A stretch of 45,487 bases of DNA from Lachnospiraceae bacterium (GCA_017619635.1 JAFZRZ010000014.1:1-45487); one strand, 5' to 3'. Counted from the stretch's first letter, positions 25,432 through 37,170 are shown. Translations and numbers: made by a program. The notes: generated by a model from the letters alone, not told the origin.

Positions 25432-26559
25432 ATGAACGGAGATAACTTAAAAAGAAAACTCGTTTTGGAAGATGGCTCGGTCTACATAGGTGACGGCTTT
25501 GGTGCTTTGACTGATAAGGCTGTTGAACTGGTTTTCAACACATCAATGGTCGGATACCAGGAAATTGTTTCCGATCCCTCATATACCGGTCAGGCGGTTG
25601 TTATGACATATCCCCTCATAGGTAACTATGGTATGTGTGATGAGGATTATGAGACCACAAGACCGTCTATATCAGGACTTATAGTAAGAGAATACTGTGA
25701 TGAGCCTTCAAACTTCCGCTGCACTGAGACACTGTCACAGGTAATGGAAAGATATGATATATCGGGTATAAGCGGTATAGATACAAGAAAGCTTGCAAGA
25801 CATATCAGAGATTTTGGAAGCTGTAAGGCATATATAACATCAGCAGATACTGACACAGCAAAGATCGTGGATGAATTAAAAAACTGGACACCCGATAAGG
25901 ACGTGGTATCAAAGGTAAGCACACCAAAACCTTATAAGGCGGGAATGATAGAGACAGATTCATCCTCTTCAAAGAGTGTACACATTGTAGCTATTGACTG
26001 CGGTATGAAAAAGAATATACTCCGTGAGATGGCAAAGAGAGGATGCAGTATCACTGTAGTACCATGGAACACCACAGCAGACGATATAGCTAAACTCAAT
26101 CCGGATGGAGTATTCATATCAAATGGACCGGGTGATCCGCAGGATGTCACACAGACTATCCAGACTGTAAAGGATCTTATAGGTAAATACCCGATATTCG
26201 GCATATGTCTTGGACACCAGATAATCTCGCTCGCATACGGAGCAATGACATATAAACTGAAGTTTGGTCACAGGGGAGGAAACCACCCTGTCAGAAATCT
26301 TAAAACAGATAAACTGGAGATAACATCCCAGAACCATTCATATGCTGTTGCAGATGACAGCCTTGAAGGTACCGGGCTTGTTGCCACGCATATCAATCTG
26401 CTTGATAAGACGATTGAGGGCGTGGAATGTGTTAAGGATAAGGTGTTCTCTGTCCAGTATCATCCGGAGAGTGCTCCGGGTCCCCAGGACAGTTCTTATC
26501 TGTTTGACTGTTTCCTTAAGAATATAGAGGAGTTTGGAGAGGAGAAGAAGCATGCCTAA
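25432..26559 (+). CDS. carA: Carbamoyl-phosphate synthase small (glutaminase) subunit
   Basis: CarA releases ammonia from glutamine for CarB. The 375-residue protein has the N-terminal CPSase small domain ([32 protein letters not shown]) and a class I amidotransferase domain with GPGDP, the nucleophile in GICLGHQ (Cys259) and the His-Glu pair in YHPES. RBS AAAGGA precedes ATG 25432. It overlaps carB by 8 bases. A single carAB pair serving both arginine and pyrimidines cannot be excluded; no arginine genes are nearby. Confidence 0.96.
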   Translation: MNGDNLKRKLVLEDGSVYIGDGFGALTDKAVELVFNTSMVGYQEIVSDPSYTGQAVVMTYPLIGNYGMCDEDYETTRPSISGLIVREYCDEPSNFRCTETLSQVMERYDISGISGIDTRKLARHIRDFGSCKAYITSADTDTAKIVDELKNWTPDKDVVSKVSTPKPYKAGMIETDSSSSKSVHIVAIDCGMKKNILREMAKRGCSITVVPWNTTADDIAKLNPDGVFISNGPGDPQDVTQTIQTVKDLIGKYPIFGICLGHQIISLAYGAMTYKLKFGHRGGNHPVRNLKTDKLEITSQNHSYAVADDSLEGTGLVATHINLLDKTIEGVECVKDKVFSVQYHPESAPGPQDSSYLFDCFLKNIEEFGEEKKHA

Positions 26560-29500
26560 GAGAACCGATATTAAGAAGATACTTGTCATAGGCTCGGGTC
26601 CGATAGTCATCGGTCAGGCGGCTGAATTCGATTATGCCGGAACGCAGGCCTGTCTTTCTCTCCGTGAAGAGGGATATGAGGTAATACTGTGTAATTCCAA
26701 TCCGGCTACCATAATGACAGATGAGTCGATAGCTGACAAGGTATATATGGAGCCGCTGACTCTGGAATTCATAGCAAAGATAATAAGGATGGAAAGACCC
26801 GATGCGATATTGCCAGGAATAGGAGGCCAGACCGGTCTTAACCTTGCGATGCAGCTGGAAAAGAAGGGAATATTAAAAGAGTGCAGAGTGGAACTTTTAG
26901 GTACCAGGACTGAAAGTATAGAGAGAGCCGAGGACAGAGAGCTGTTTAAGGAACTCTGTATAAGTCTGGGTGAACCTGTGCTCCCTTCCCTGATCGCTGA
27001 AGACATGCAGAGGGGATTGGAGGCTGCAGAAAAGATCGGATATCCTGTGGTCATAAGACCTGCATTCACTCTGGGGGGTACAGGTGGCGGATTCGCATCC
27101 GATGAGACTGAATGCCGTGAGATATTAAAGAACGCACTGACACTTTCTCCTGTACATCAGGTGCTGGTTGAAAAGAGCGTAAAGGGATATAAAGAGATAG
27201 AATACGAGGTGATGAGGGATGCCAACGACACCGCTATCACCATCTGTAACATGGAAAACATCGATCCTGTAGGAATACATACAGGTGACTCTATAGTTGT
27301 CTGTCCTTCTCAGACACTGACAAACAAAGAGTATCACATGTTAAGAGACAGTGCGCTTAAGATCATAAGAGCACTTGGAATAGAAGGCGGATGTAATGTA
27401 CAGTTCGCGCTTGATCCCAAATCATTCCAGTACTATCTGATAGAGGTAAATCCGAGAGTGTCAAGATCTTCCGCTCTTGCATCGAAAGCCAGCGGATATC
27501 CCATAGCAAGGGTTTCTGCAAAGATAAGTGTAGGAATGCGCCTTGATGAGATCAACATAGCAAACACACCTGCATCGTTTGAGCCTGCACTTGATTACGT
27601 TGTAACCAAGATGCCGAGATTCCCTTTTGATAAGTTCAATGATGCCAATAACACTCTTAGCACCCAGATGAAGGCTACGGGTGAAGTCATGAGTGTGGGC
27701 AGAACTGTTGAGGAAAGTCTGCTTAAAGCTATAAGATCGCTTGAAGTGGGTGTGTATCATCTTCATCATTCGAAATTTGATTTCAGTTATGTCACGGAAC
27801 TGGAAGAATACATAAAAGAAGGAACCGATGACCGTATATACGCGATAGCTCAATTGTTAAGACTGGGAAGTGAGCCTCAAAGGATTGCGGATATAACAGG
27901 AATAGATGTGTTCTTTATCAGGAAGCTTCTTAATATCGTAAACATGGAAAAGACCCTGGTTGAGAATATCGGGGATAAAGATGTCTTATACGAAGCTAAA
28001 CGCATGGGATTCTCCGACAGGGAGATAGGCGTCCTTTGGAACATGAATGCGCATGCTGTATTTGACTTAAGAAGAGATAAGGGGATCTTACCTGTCTACA
28101 AGATGATAGACACCTGTGCTTCAGAGTTTGAGAGTTATATACCGTATTTCTACTCAACTTATGAGGAGGAAAACGAGTCGCGTATATCAGATAAGAAAAA
28201 GATAATCGTTCTGGGAAGCGGTCCCATAAGGATAGGCCAGGGTGTCGAATTCGACTACTCAACCGTTCATGCCGTAAAGACCATAAAAGCGTCCGGTTAT
28301 GAGGCCATCATAATAAATAACAATCCCGAGACTGTATCAACGGATTACACGACATCTGACAAACTCTACTTTGAGCCTCTGTGTGTAGAGGATGTAATGA
28401 ACATCGTTGAGATGGAAAAACCTGAAGGTGTCATAGCGATCCTTGGCGGACAGACTGCGATCAATCTCGCAGAACCGTTAAAAGAATACGGAGTTAAGAT
28501 AATCGGTACAGACTGTGCAGCAATAGAAAAGGCTGAGAACAGGGATGCGTTTGAAAAGCTTTTGCTTGAGCTTGATATACCACAACCCAGAGGTGTGGCT
28601 GTTACAAATATCGAAGACGGAGTCAAGGTTGCCGAAGAGATAGGATACCCTGTACTTGTACGTCCGAGCTTTGTCCTTGGCGGAAGAGCCATGCAGATAG
28701 TTTCCAAGGAAGCCGATATGAGGCATTATCTAAAGACTGCCGTTGAAGTGGATGAGGATAAGCCTGTACTTGTCGATAAGTACATACGCGGAAAAGAACT
28801 CGAGGTCGATGCCATATGTGACGGAAGTGATGTGTTTGTTCCCGGTATCATGGAACTTGTTGAGAGGACCGGTGTGCATTCGGGTGACTCAATAAGTGTG
28901 TATCCGACTTTCAGCATATCAGACAAGGTAAAGGGAACAATCCTTACATATGCAAAGAAACTCGGTATAGGAATAGGTATCGTAGGTTTATACAACATAC
29001 AGTTTATAGTTGATGAGAATGAGAATGTTTATATAATCGAGGTTAATCCCAGATCATCAAGAACGGTTCCGTTCTTATCGAAAGCTACTGGATATTCGCT
29101 TGCGGATATAGCGACTCTTGTCATCCTTGGCGTAAGCCTTAAGGAACAGGGTATATTTGAACTTTATCCTAAGGAAAGAGAGAGATGGTGTGTAAAAGCA
29201 CCTGCGTTCTCATTTGCGAAGCTTAAGGGAATGGATGCATATCTGTCACCTGAGATGAAATCCACAGGTGAAGCCATAGGCTATGATGAGCGACTTCACA
29301 GAGCCATGTATAAAGCCCTTATCGCATCAGGCATCAAGCTGCAAAACTATGGTACTGTAATGGTAACTCTTGCAGATGAGGACAAGGAGGAAGCGCTTCC
29401 TCTTATCAGACGATTCTATGACATGGGCTTTAACATTGAGGCTACCATTGGCACTGCGGATTTCCTTAAGGAACACGGAATAAGGACCAGAGTGCGTCAT

Positions 29501-29728
29501 AAACTCAGTGAGGGCAGTGAGGAGATCCTTGATTCAATAAGAGCCGGATATGTAAGCTATGTTATCAACACCAGAGCTATCCTTTCAGGTATACACTATG
29601 AGGACGGTGTGGCCATAAGAAGATGTGCGATAGAGAATAATGTCACCATGTTCACATCACTTGATACCGTAAAGGTGCTTCTTGATGTGCTGGAAGAACA
29701 GACGATAAAGGTTGCAACAATTTTTTAA
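26552..29728 (+). CDS. carB: Carbamoyl-phosphate synthase large subunit
   Basis: CarB combines bicarbonate, ammonia from CarA and two ATP into carbamoyl phosphate. The 1058-residue protein is the usual duplicated arrangement: two ATP-grasp halves opening with [20 protein letters not shown] and [20 protein letters not shown], and ending in an MGS-like domain ([14 protein letters not shown]). ATG 26552 gives the normal start [16 protein letters not shown] with GGAGAAG upstream; an in-frame TTG at 26534 is less likely. Its 3' end abuts the glnN promoter: the -35 box is 19 bases past the stop. Confidence 0.97.
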   Translation: MPKRTDIKKILVIGSGPIVIGQAAEFDYAGTQACLSLREEGYEVILCNSNPATIMTDESIADKVYMEPLTLEFIAKIIRMERPDAILPGIGGQTGLNLAMQLEKKGILKECRVELLGTRTESIERAEDRELFKELCISLGEPVLPSLIAEDMQRGLEAAEKIGYPVVIRPAFTLGGTGGGFASDETECREILKNALTLSPVHQVLVEKSVKGYKEIEYEVMRDANDTAITICNMENIDPVGIHTGDSIVVCPSQTLTNKEYHMLRDSALKIIRALGIEGGCNVQFALDPKSFQYYLIEVNPRVSRSSALASKASGYPIARVSAKISVGMRLDEINIANTPASFEPALDYVVTKMPRFPFDKFNDANNTLSTQMKATGEVMSVGRTVEESLLKAIRSLEVGVYHLHHSKFDFSYVTELEEYIKEGTDDRIYAIAQLLRLGSEPQRIADITGIDVFFIRKLLNIVNMEKTLVENIGDKDVLYEAKRMGFSDREIGVLWNMNAHAVFDLRRDKGILPVYKMIDTCASEFESYIPYFYSTYEEENESRISDKKKIIVLGSGPIRIGQGVEFDYSTVHAVKTIKASGYEAIIINNNPETVSTDYTTSDKLYFEPLCVEDVMNIVEMEKPEGVIAILGGQTAINLAEPLKEYGVKIIGTDCAAIEKAENRDAFEKLLLELDIPQPRGVAVTNIEDGVKVAEEIGYPVLVRPSFVLGGRAMQIVSKEADMRHYLKTAVEVDEDKPVLVDKYIRGKELEVDAICDGSDVFVPGIMELVERTGVHSGDSISVYPTFSISDKVKGTILTYAKKLGIGIGIVGLYNIQFIVDENENVYIIEVNPRSSRTVPFLSKATGYSLADIATLVILGVSLKEQGIFELYPKERERWCVKAPAFSFAKLKGMDAYLSPEMKSTGEAIGYDERLHRAMYKALIASGIKLQNYGTVMVTLADEDKEEALPLIRRFYDMGFNIEATIGTADFLKEHGIRTRVRHKLSEGSEEILDSIRAGYVSYVINTRAILSGIHYEDGVAIRRCAIENNVTMFTSLDTVKVLLDVLEEQTIKVATIF

Positions 29729-29747
29729 AAAAAATTTAAAAAAGTTG

Positions 29748-29776
29748 TTGACAACGAAAAATTATGAGAGTATAGT
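29748..29776 (+). promoter_or_regulatory. glnN promoter
   Basis: TTGACA (29748-29753), 17-base spacer, TATAGT (29771-29776): a near-consensus sigma-A promoter, with the expected start near 29783, nine bases before the CAAAGGTG leader motif. Confidence 0.8.
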
Positions 29777-29791
29777 ACACACTATGAAAAG

Positions 29792-29835
29792 CAAAGGTGC
29801 TTTGACCAAGAGTGGTCGAAGCACCTTTTTCTTTT
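29792..29835 (+). promoter_or_regulatory. CAAAGGYG leader hairpin/attenuator of glnN
   Basis: CAAAGGTG (29792-29799) begins a 16-bp hairpin: 29793-29808 pairs with 29813-29828 around an AGAG loop, with a single wobble, followed by TTTTTCTTTT. It has the form of a strong intrinsic terminator placed about 90 bases before the glnN start codon, so full-length transcription should require readthrough or antitermination. Confidence 0.75.
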
Positions 29836-29920
29836 GAAAAAACAAAGCTTTAAGCAAAACGGTTTTGATTCGGGTGGCGCGGATCCGAATAGAAGACTGG
29901 ATTAGAAAAGGAGGACAAAA

Positions 29921-32020
29921 ATGGAAAAATCAATCCCTGAACTTTTCGGAAGTCTTGTATTCAGCGATAAGATCATGAGAGAAAAACTTCCGAAAGACAT
30001 GTACAAGGCACTTAGGAAGACGATCGATAATAATACCCACCTTGAGATCGATGTAGCAAATGCAGTTGCGGTTGCGATGAAGGAATGGGCTGTTGAAAAC
30101 GGGGCAACACATTTCACACACTGGTTCCAGCCGATGACAGGTTACACAGCAGAGAAGCATGACAGTTTTATCTGTCCTGTAGAAAACGGTGAAGTCATCA
30201 TGGACTTCTCGGGAAAAGAACTGGTAAAGGGCGAGCCTGATGCATCTAGTTTCCCTTCAGGAGGAATCAGAGCAACATTTGAAGCCAGAGGATATACAGC
30301 ATGGGATCCTACAAGCCCGGCATTCATAAAAGATAAGACACTTTACATTCCTACAGCATTCTGCTCATACAGCGGAGAAGCACTTGATAAGAAAACACCT
30401 CTTTTAAGATCGATGGATGCGATCAGCAAGGAAGCAGTCAAGATGCTAAAGCTTTTGGGAAAAGACGATGTGACAAACGTTCTCACAACAGTCGGACCTG
30501 AACAGGAATACTTCCTTATAGACAAAGAGGATTACAAGAAGAGAAAAGACCTGATCTTCACAGGAAGAACACTTCTTGGTGCACCTGCTCCCAAGGGACA
30601 GGAGATGGACGATCACTACTTCGGAAATCTCAAGCCCAGAGTTGCAGCTTACATGCATGATCTTGATGAGGAACTTTGGAAACTCGGTATTCCCGCAAAG
30701 ACAAAGCATAACGAAGTTGCACCCAGCCAGCATGAGTTAGCACCGGTATTTGATACAACAAACGTAGCTGTTGATCACAACCAGCTTACAATGGAGATCA
30801 TGAAGAAGGTTGCTGAAAAGCACGGATATGTATGTCTGCTTCATGAGAAGCCTTTCGCAGGAATAAACGGTTCAGGTAAGCACAACAACTGGTCACTTAC
30901 AACAAACACCGGAGAGAACTTATTAAATCCCGGAAAGACACCCGCAGACAATACACAGTTCTTGATCTTCCTTTCAGCAGTTATCAAAGCTGTTGATGAA
31001 TATGCAGATCTTTTGAGACTATCAGTTGCATCTGCAGGAAACGATCACAGACTTGGAGCAAACGAGGCTCCTCCGGCTATCATCTCAATGTTTTTGGGTG
31101 AAGAGCTCACGGGAGTTATCGAGGCTATAGAAAAAGATGAATACTTCGGTAAGGTTGAAAAGGTACTTATGGAGACGGGAGCTCAGGTTCTTCCGCACTT
31201 TACAAAAGATACCACAGACAGAAACCGTACATCACCTTTTGCTTTCACAGGTAACAAGTTTGAGTTCAGATCTCTTGGTTCTTCAGTATCTGTTGCAGGA
31301 CCGAACATCATGCTCAACACAGCAGTAGCTGAATCACTCAGTGTATTCTATGAAGAGTTAAAGGATGTACCGAAGGATAAGCTTGATGAGGCTATTCATA
31401 AACTTGTAAAAGATACGATAATCAAGCATAAGAGAGTAATCTTTAACGGCAACGGTTATACACAGGAGTGGGTTGACGAAGCAGAAAAGAGAGGCTTGTT
31501 CAACTTGAAGTCAACACCCGATGCGATGGGAGCTCTTATAGCTGATAAGAACAAGAAACTGTTTGCAAAACATCATATCTATTCTGATACAGAGCTTGAG
31601 TCAAGATATGAGATCCGTATAGAGAACTATACAAAGACACTTCATATCGAGGCACTCACACTTGAGGATATGGTACTTAAACAGTTTGCACCGGCTCTTA
31701 TGAAATATATAGATGAGCTTACACAGTCAGCACTTGCAAAGAAGCAGCTTGGTATCGAACCTGCTGTAGGCGCTCAGACAGAACTTATAAAGAAGCTTTC
31801 AAGCTACTACGAGGATGTTATAAAGGCAACCGAGGTCCTTTCAAAGGATGTGGCTAAGGCAGAGGCTATGGATGCAGACATCAACCAGTGTAAGTTCTAC
31901 CATGACACAGTACTTGCTGACATGGAGGAGATCAGAAAGTATGCAGACCTTGCAGAGCCTCTGATCCCTGAAGGATATTTACCTTATCCTACATATGAAC
32001 AGATGCTGTTCTACGTATAA
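29921..32020 (+). CDS. glnN: Type III glutamine synthetase (GSIII)
   Basis: Makes glutamine from glutamate, ammonia and ATP. The 699-residue length and the N-terminus (PELFGSLVFSD, THFTHWFQPMTG, EKHDSF) are those of GSIII (GlnN), not the 450-residue GlnA types. Catalytic glutamates and the substrate region appear in GPEQEYFLID, HNEVAPSQHELAPVFDT, GINGSGKHNNWSL, and the ATP-site segment NRTSPFAFTGNKFEFR. No adenylylation loop is expected in this family. AAAGGAGG precedes ATG 29921. Its leader and its position directly upstream of the ammonium transporter point to nitrogen-dependent control. Confidence 0.96.
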   Translation: MEKSIPELFGSLVFSDKIMREKLPKDMYKALRKTIDNNTHLEIDVANAVAVAMKEWAVENGATHFTHWFQPMTGYTAEKHDSFICPVENGEVIMDFSGKELVKGEPDASSFPSGGIRATFEARGYTAWDPTSPAFIKDKTLYIPTAFCSYSGEALDKKTPLLRSMDAISKEAVKMLKLLGKDDVTNVLTTVGPEQEYFLIDKEDYKKRKDLIFTGRTLLGAPAPKGQEMDDHYFGNLKPRVAAYMHDLDEELWKLGIPAKTKHNEVAPSQHELAPVFDTTNVAVDHNQLTMEIMKKVAEKHGYVCLLHEKPFAGINGSGKHNNWSLTTNTGENLLNPGKTPADNTQFLIFLSAVIKAVDEYADLLRLSVASAGNDHRLGANEAPPAIISMFLGEELTGVIEAIEKDEYFGKVEKVLMETGAQVLPHFTKDTTDRNRTSPFAFTGNKFEFRSLGSSVSVAGPNIMLNTAVAESLSVFYEELKDVPKDKLDEAIHKLVKDTIIKHKRVIFNGNGYTQEWVDEAEKRGLFNLKSTPDAMGALIADKNKKLFAKHHIYSDTELESRYEIRIENYTKTLHIEALTLEDMVLKQFAPALMKYIDELTQSALAKKQLGIEPAVGAQTELIKKLSSYYEDVIKATEVLSKDVAKAEAMDADINQCKFYHDTVLADMEEIRKYADLAEPLIPEGYLPYPTYEQMLFYV

Positions 32021-32041
32021 AAAAAGAAAAAAGGATTAACG

Positions 32042-32072
32042 CAAAGGCGCGTTCCGCAGGGAACGTGCCTTT
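32042..32072 (+). promoter_or_regulatory. CAAAGGYG leader hairpin between glnN and amt-PII
   Basis: CAAAGGCG (32042-32049) starts a 13-bp hairpin: 32043-32055 pairs with 32060-32072 with one G-T wobble and a GCAG loop. Unlike the other copies it lacks a good T-run (TTTACTTAT), and no promoter is visible in the 21 bases after the glnN stop. It therefore probably acts within the glnN-amt transcript as attenuator, processing site or stabiliser. Confidence 0.6.
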
Positions 32073-32094
32073 ACTTATATGAGGAGTGATTATT

Positions 32095-33849
32095 ATGGCA
32101 AGTGAAATTTTGGAAGCTATCCACAGTGAAGTGTATGGCGTTTGGTTTTTGATAGGTGCCGCATTGGTATTCTGGATGCAGGCCGGATTTGCGATGTGTG
32201 AGGCAGGCTTTACAAGAGCGAAGAACTCAGGAAACATCATCATGAAAAACCTGATGGACTTTTGTATAGGAACTGTGATGTGGTTCATCTGCGGTGCATC
32301 GCTCATGCTTGGTGAGAACATGTTGGGCGGATTTGCCGGAAAGTTCTCATTCGATGTTTTCAGCAATTACAGTAACTTCGATTATTCCGGATTCGTATTC
32401 AACCTTGTGTTCTGTGCAACAACAGCAACTATCGTATCAGGATCCATGGCAGAGAGAACAAAGTTTTCTTCTTATTGTATATACTCAGCAGTCATCTCAG
32501 CTATCATCTATCCGATAGAAGCTCACTGGACATGGGGCGGCGGATTCTTAGCTGAGTGGGGATTCCACGATTACGCAGGTTCAAACTGTATCCATATGGT
32601 CGGTGGTATATGTGCCCTGATCGGTGCATGGATGTTAGGACCCAGAATTGGTAAGTTTGTAAAAGACAAAGACGGTAAGGTTACAAAGGTTAACGCCTTC
32701 CCCGGTCATAACCTTGTAATAGCAGCACTCGGTGTTTTCATCCTCTGGCTTGGATGGTACGGATTCAACGGTGCAGCAGCAACAGATGTTGCGACTCTTG
32801 GTTCAGTATTCCTTACCACGACAGTTGCTCCCGCAGTTGCAACAGTTGTATGTATGATCTTCACATGGGCAAAATACGGTAAGCCCGATGTTTCAATGTG
32901 TTTGAATGCTTCTCTTGCCGGTCTTGTTGCTATCACAGCTCCCTGTGACGTAACTGATTGTGCAGGCGCAGCCATCATCGGTCTGGTTGCAGGTTTACTC
33001 GTAGTATTCGGTGTATGGTTCACAGATAACGTGGTACATGTAGACGATCCTGTCGGTGCAGTAGCAGTTCATATGTTCAACGGTATATGGGGTACATTGG
33101 CAGTCGGTCTCTTCGCTACAGAAACAGCTCCCGGATTTGCACTCGCAGGCATTGAGGAAGGTCTTTTCTACGGCGGTGGATTTAACCAGATGATAAAACA
33201 GCTTGGTGGTCTTGCAGTTACTATCGCTTGGACGGTTGTTACGATCATCATCACTTACACACTTATAAAGAAGATCAACGGCTTAAGAGTTTCTGAAGAG
33301 GAAGAGATCATCGGTCTTGACAGAACAGAGCATGGTCTTACAAGCGCATACGCAGGCTTCTCTATCATGGATATATCAAACACCATGACAATGGATATAA
33401 ACGAGAATACAAGCCTTGGTTCAGATACATACGAGGAAGCAAGCCAGGCAGCAAAGGATGCAGCCGTAAAGGTTGTGAATGCTCTTCCTTCAACCGGCAT
33501 AAGCAAGGTTGTTATAATAGCAAGACTTTCAAGATACGACACTTTGAGAAAAGCTATGAACGAACTCGGTGTTACCGGTATGACAGTTACTCAGGTAATG
33601 GGTTGTGGCATACAGAAGGGTGCCGGCGAGAAATATCGTGGTGTTGAAGTCGATGCAACATTGTTACCTAAGGTAAAGGTAGAAGTTGTTGTAAGCAAGA
33701 TCCCGGTAGAGGCAGTTATAGATGCAGCAAAGAAAGCATTGTACACAGGCCATATCGGAGACGGAAAGATATTTGTATATCCTGTTGAGAAGGTCGTTAA
33801 GATCAGGACAGGAGAAGAAGATTTCGATGCTTTGCAGGATGTAGAGTAA
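32095..33849 (+). CDS. Ammonium transporter fused to a C-terminal PII signal domain
   Basis: A 584-residue fusion. Residues about 8-400 are an Amt channel with eleven predicted membrane segments and both pore histidines (His167 in NCIHMVGG, His326 in VAVHMFNGIWG). A linker of about 65 residues, rich in acidic residues, leads to a GlnK/PII domain from about residue 470 to the end: ARLSRYDTLRKAM, GMTVTQVMGCGIQKG, the T-loop EKYRGVEV, LPKVKVEVVV and GHIGDGKIFVYPVE. Separate GlnK proteins block Amt from the cytoplasm; here the regulator is tethered. The position equivalent to the uridylylated Tyr51 is Val519, so covalent control by GlnD is unlikely and ATP/ADP/2-oxoglutarate binding is the likely input. 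ATG 32095 follows GAGGAG; the GTG at 32086 overlaps that RBS. Confidence 0.92.
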   Translation: MASEILEAIHSEVYGVWFLIGAALVFWMQAGFAMCEAGFTRAKNSGNIIMKNLMDFCIGTVMWFICGASLMLGENMLGGFAGKFSFDVFSNYSNFDYSGFVFNLVFCATTATIVSGSMAERTKFSSYCIYSAVISAIIYPIEAHWTWGGGFLAEWGFHDYAGSNCIHMVGGICALIGAWMLGPRIGKFVKDKDGKVTKVNAFPGHNLVIAALGVFILWLGWYGFNGAAATDVATLGSVFLTTTVAPAVATVVCMIFTWAKYGKPDVSMCLNASLAGLVAITAPCDVTDCAGAAIIGLVAGLLVVFGVWFTDNVVHVDDPVGAVAVHMFNGIWGTLAVGLFATETAPGFALAGIEEGLFYGGGFNQMIKQLGGLAVTIAWTVVTIIITYTLIKKINGLRVSEEEEIIGLDRTEHGLTSAYAGFSIMDISNTMTMDINENTSLGSDTYEEASQAAKDAAVKVVNALPSTGISKVVIIARLSRYDTLRKAMNELGVTGMTVTQVMGCGIQKGAGEKYRGVEVDATLLPKVKVEVVVSKIPVEAVIDAAKKALYTGHIGDGKIFVYPVEKVVKIRTGEEDFDALQDVE

Positions 33850-33870
33850 AGCAAATTTGAATTGTATATG

Positions 33871-33922
33871 TTCACTCACAATGCCGGGCCGCATAAAAGC
33901 AGCTCGGCTTGTAGTGGGTTTT
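33871..33922 (+). terminator. Long hairpin with T-run after amt-PII
   Basis: TTCACTCACAATGCCGGGC and the complementary GCTCGGCTTGTAGTGGGT form an imperfect stem of about 20 bp around ATAAAA, followed by TTTTATAAAA. It lies 21 bases after the stop and can separate glnN-amt from asnB. I found no convincing promoter between it and asnB, so part of the asnB-pyrG-gltBD transcript may arise by readthrough. Confidence 0.6.
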
Positions 33923-33952
33923 ATAAAAAAGTAATTTTAGGAGGATAAGCAT

Positions 33953-35542
33953 ATGTGCTCGATCATGGGATATAAGGGAAAGGGTGTTTCGCTTGAAGAT
34001 TTCAAGCAGCACTTCGACAAAACAATATCCAGAGGTCCCGATATGCAGCGTATCTTGCGATACGGCGATACTGTTTTAGGTTTCGAAAGACTTGCGATCA
34101 TGGGATTGACGGAAGAAGGGATGCAGCCTTTTGAACTTAATAATAATTCGTCGACTAATGCTCTTGTATGTAACGGAGAGATATACGGATTCAGAAAGAT
34201 AAAAAAAGAGCTTGAGAAGGAATATACATTTGTCAGTGATTCTGATTGTGAGATACTTCTTCCTATGTATGAAAAGTACGGTACAGACATGTTTGCAATG
34301 CTGGATGCCGAGTATGCCTGCATCATATACGATGCCAGTAAGGATGATCTTATAGCTGCAAGGGATCCGATAGGTATAAGACCACTGTTTTACGGATACA
34401 CAAAGGAAGGAAACATCATATTTGCAAGTGAGGCAAAAAACCTTATAGGACTTGCGGATGAGGTGAAACCTTTCCCGCCCGGACATTACTATGCAGACGG
34501 TGAGTTTGTTCTTTACAGGGATATGACAAAGGTAGATGAGGTTGTTAGTGATGACATCGAGGTCGTATGTAAGAACATACACGATAAACTTGTTGCAGGT
34601 ATAGAAAAGAGACTTGATGCGGATGCGCCTCTCGGATTCTTGTTAAGCGGAGGACTTGACAGTTCACTTGTATGTGCGGTATCGGCAAAGATATTAAAGA
34701 AACCCATAAGAACGTTTGCGATAGGTATGAACACCGATGCGATCGATCTTAAGTACGCAAAAGAAGTTGCGGATTATCTTGGCAGTGATCATCAGGAGAT
34801 AATCATCACAAGAGACGATGTTATCGAATCGCTTGAGGAAGTAATCTCGATCCTTGGAACATACGATATAACAACGATAAGAGCCAGCATGGGAATGTAT
34901 CTTATCTGTAAGGCGATACATAAGCAGACCGATATAAGGGTACTTATGACAGGTGAGATTTCAGATGAGCTCTTCGGATACAAGTACACAGATTTTGCTC
35001 CTGATGCAGCTGCATTCCAGGAGGAGGCCGCAAAGAGGATAAGAGAGCTGTTCATGTATGATGTGTTAAGAGCAGACAGATGTATCTCTTCAAACTCAAT
35101 GGAAGCAAGAGTACCTTTCGGAGATCTGGATTTTGTCAAATATGTTATGAGTATCGATCCTGAGATGAAGATGAACAAGTATAACAAAGGTAAGTACTTA
35201 CTCAGACATGCATTTGAGGGCGATTATCTTCCTTATGACATTCTCATGAGAGAAAAGGCAGCCTTTTCGGATGCGGTAGGTCATTCAATGGTTGATCACT
35301 TAAAAGACTATGCAGCTGAAAAATACAGTGATGAAGAGTTTGAAAAGCTTTCAGCCAAATATGATTTTGCAAGACCTTTCACAAAGGAATCACTGCTCTA
35401 CAGAGAGATATTTGAAAAGTTCTATCCAGGACAGGCTCAGATGATCGTAGACTTCTGGATGCCAAACAAGGAGTGGGAAGGCTGTAATGTAAACGATCCT
35501 TCAGCCAGAGTGCTTTCAAACTACGGAGCAAGCGGAGAATGA
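33953..35542 (+). CDS. asnB: Asparagine synthase (glutamine-hydrolysing)
   Basis: Converts aspartate and glutamine to asparagine. The 529-residue protein has the class II amidotransferase nucleophile Cys2 (MCSIMGYKG), the glutaminase motifs SRGPD and CNGEIYGF, and the synthetase domain with the PPi loop LSGGLDSSL, the [11 protein letters not shown] motif and [20 protein letters not shown] precedes ATG 33953. A gap of one base to pyrG indicates cotranscription. Related AsnB-like enzymes exist, but length and motifs fit true AsnB. Confidence 0.93.
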   Translation: MCSIMGYKGKGVSLEDFKQHFDKTISRGPDMQRILRYGDTVLGFERLAIMGLTEEGMQPFELNNNSSTNALVCNGEIYGFRKIKKELEKEYTFVSDSDCEILLPMYEKYGTDMFAMLDAEYACIIYDASKDDLIAARDPIGIRPLFYGYTKEGNIIFASEAKNLIGLADEVKPFPPGHYYADGEFVLYRDMTKVDEVVSDDIEVVCKNIHDKLVAGIEKRLDADAPLGFLLSGGLDSSLVCAVSAKILKKPIRTFAIGMNTDAIDLKYAKEVADYLGSDHQEIIITRDDVIESLEEVISILGTYDITTIRASMGMYLICKAIHKQTDIRVLMTGEISDELFGYKYTDFAPDAAAFQEEAAKRIRELFMYDVLRADRCISSNSMEARVPFGDLDFVKYVMSIDPEMKMNKYNKGKYLLRHAFEGDYLPYDILMREKAAFSDAVGHSMVDHLKDYAAEKYSDEEFEKLSAKYDFARPFTKESLLYREIFEKFYPGQAQMIVDFWMPNKEWEGCNVNDPSARVLSNYGASGE

Positions 35543-35543
35543 T

Positions 35544-37151
35544 ATGGTTAAATATGTATTTGTTACCGGAGGCGTTGTCTCCGGACTGGGAAAAGGAATA
35601 ACGGCGGCATCACTGGGAAGGCTTTTGAAAGCCAGAGGATATCATGTGACCATGCAGAAGTTTGATCCATATATAAATGTGGATCCGGGTACCATGAATC
35701 CGATACAGCACGGTGAGGTCTTCGTAACTGATGACGGAACGGAAACGGACCTTGATCTGGGACACTATGAGAGATTCATAAATGAAAATCTGGATCACAA
35801 CTCAAATGTGACAACTGGTAAGATCTACTGGTCAGTCCTCAATAAGGAAAGACACGGTGATTACGGCGGAGGCACCGTTCAGGTCATACCGCATATCACA
35901 AATGAGATAAAGGACAGGATCCATAAGGATACTGATAATGACAATACGACGATCTCTATCATAGAGATAGGAGGAACGGTCGGAGATATCGAGAGCCAGC
36001 CTTTCCTTGAAGCCATAAGACAGTTTCAGGCAGAGGTTGGAAGAGACAATGCGATAATCATCCAGGTGACCCTGATACCTTATCTTAAGGCATCGGGTGA
36101 GATGAAGACAAAGCCCACACAGATGAGTGTGAAGAGCCTTCAGAGCATGGGTATATGGCCTGACATCCTGGTATGCCGTTCAGATTATCCGATAGACGAT
36201 CACATGAGAGAAAAGATAGCTCTTTTCTGTAATGTGAAAAAAGAGCATGTTCTTCAAAACCTTGATGCTCCATCACTCTATGAGGTTCCGCTCATGCTTG
36301 AGGATGAACATCTTGCACAGGCTGTATGTGAATGTCTTAAACTTGATTGTCCTGAACCTGATCTTACGCAGTGGAAAAAGATGGTCGATGATTTCCATCA
36401 TCCTGAAACTGATGTGACAATCGCTCTTGTAGGAAAATACGTGGAACTGCACGATGCTTATTTAAGCGTCGTTGAAGCATTAAAACACGGCGGTATCGCA
36501 AATCACGCAGAGGTTAATATCAAATGGATCGACTCAGAGACACTGAATGAATCCAATGCGGATGAGATATTCTCGGATGTTAACGGAATACTTGTTCCCG
36601 GTGGATTCGGACACAGGGGAACAGAAGGTAAGATCCTCGCAGCAAGATATGCGAGAGAGCACAAGCTTCCATATTTGGGACTATGTCTTGGCATGCAACT
36701 GGCCATAGTCGAATTTGCAAAAAAAGTATGCAAGCTTGAGGATGCGGACAGTACCGAGTTTACTCCGGATACAAAGAATCCTGTCATATGTATCCTGCCC
36801 GATAAGGAAGGGCTGGAGGATATAGGCGGAACATTAAGACTCGGGGCTTATCCCTGTAAGTTAAAGGAAGGCACGATCGCTCATAAGCTCTATGCAAAGA
36901 CAGATATAAGCGAGAGGCACAGACACAGATATGAGGTCAACAATGACTACAGAGATGTTTTGACAGGAAACGGAATGATCCTATCGGGTACCTCACCCGA
37001 CGGACACATAGTTGAGATGATAGAACTTAAGGACCATCCGTTCTATGTGGCAACACAGGCACATCCCGAATTCAAATCCCGTCCGGATGAACCACATCCG
37101 CTGTTTAAAGGACTTATCGAAGCTGCCTTGATCTGGAAAGAAAAAAGGTAA
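35544..37151 (+). CDS. pyrG: CTP synthase
   Basis: Aminates UTP to CTP with glutamine. The 535-residue protein opens with [17 protein letters not shown] (P-loop) and has [23 protein letters not shown] and the class I amidotransferase site GLCLGMQLA with HPEF near the C-terminus. It begins one base after the asnB stop and ends 19 bases before gltB, with AGAAAGGAAG as RBS for gltB. Genomes often place pyrG near rpoE or in pyr operons; here it sits among glutamine-consuming enzymes. Confidence 0.97.
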   Translation: MVKYVFVTGGVVSGLGKGITAASLGRLLKARGYHVTMQKFDPYINVDPGTMNPIQHGEVFVTDDGTETDLDLGHYERFINENLDHNSNVTTGKIYWSVLNKERHGDYGGGTVQVIPHITNEIKDRIHKDTDNDNTTISIIEIGGTVGDIESQPFLEAIRQFQAEVGRDNAIIIQVTLIPYLKASGEMKTKPTQMSVKSLQSMGIWPDILVCRSDYPIDDHMREKIALFCNVKKEHVLQNLDAPSLYEVPLMLEDEHLAQAVCECLKLDCPEPDLTQWKKMVDDFHHPETDVTIALVGKYVELHDAYLSVVEALKHGGIANHAEVNIKWIDSETLNESNADEIFSDVNGILVPGGFGHRGTEGKILAARYAREHKLPYLGLCLGMQLAIVEFAKKVCKLEDADSTEFTPDTKNPVICILPDKEGLEDIGGTLRLGAYPCKLKEGTIAHKLYAKTDISERHRHRYEVNNDYRDVLTGNGMILSGTSPDGHIVEMIELKDHPFYVATQAHPEFKSRPDEPHPLFKGLIEAALIWKEKR

Positions 37152-37170
37152 CAGAAAGGAAGAAATATAT

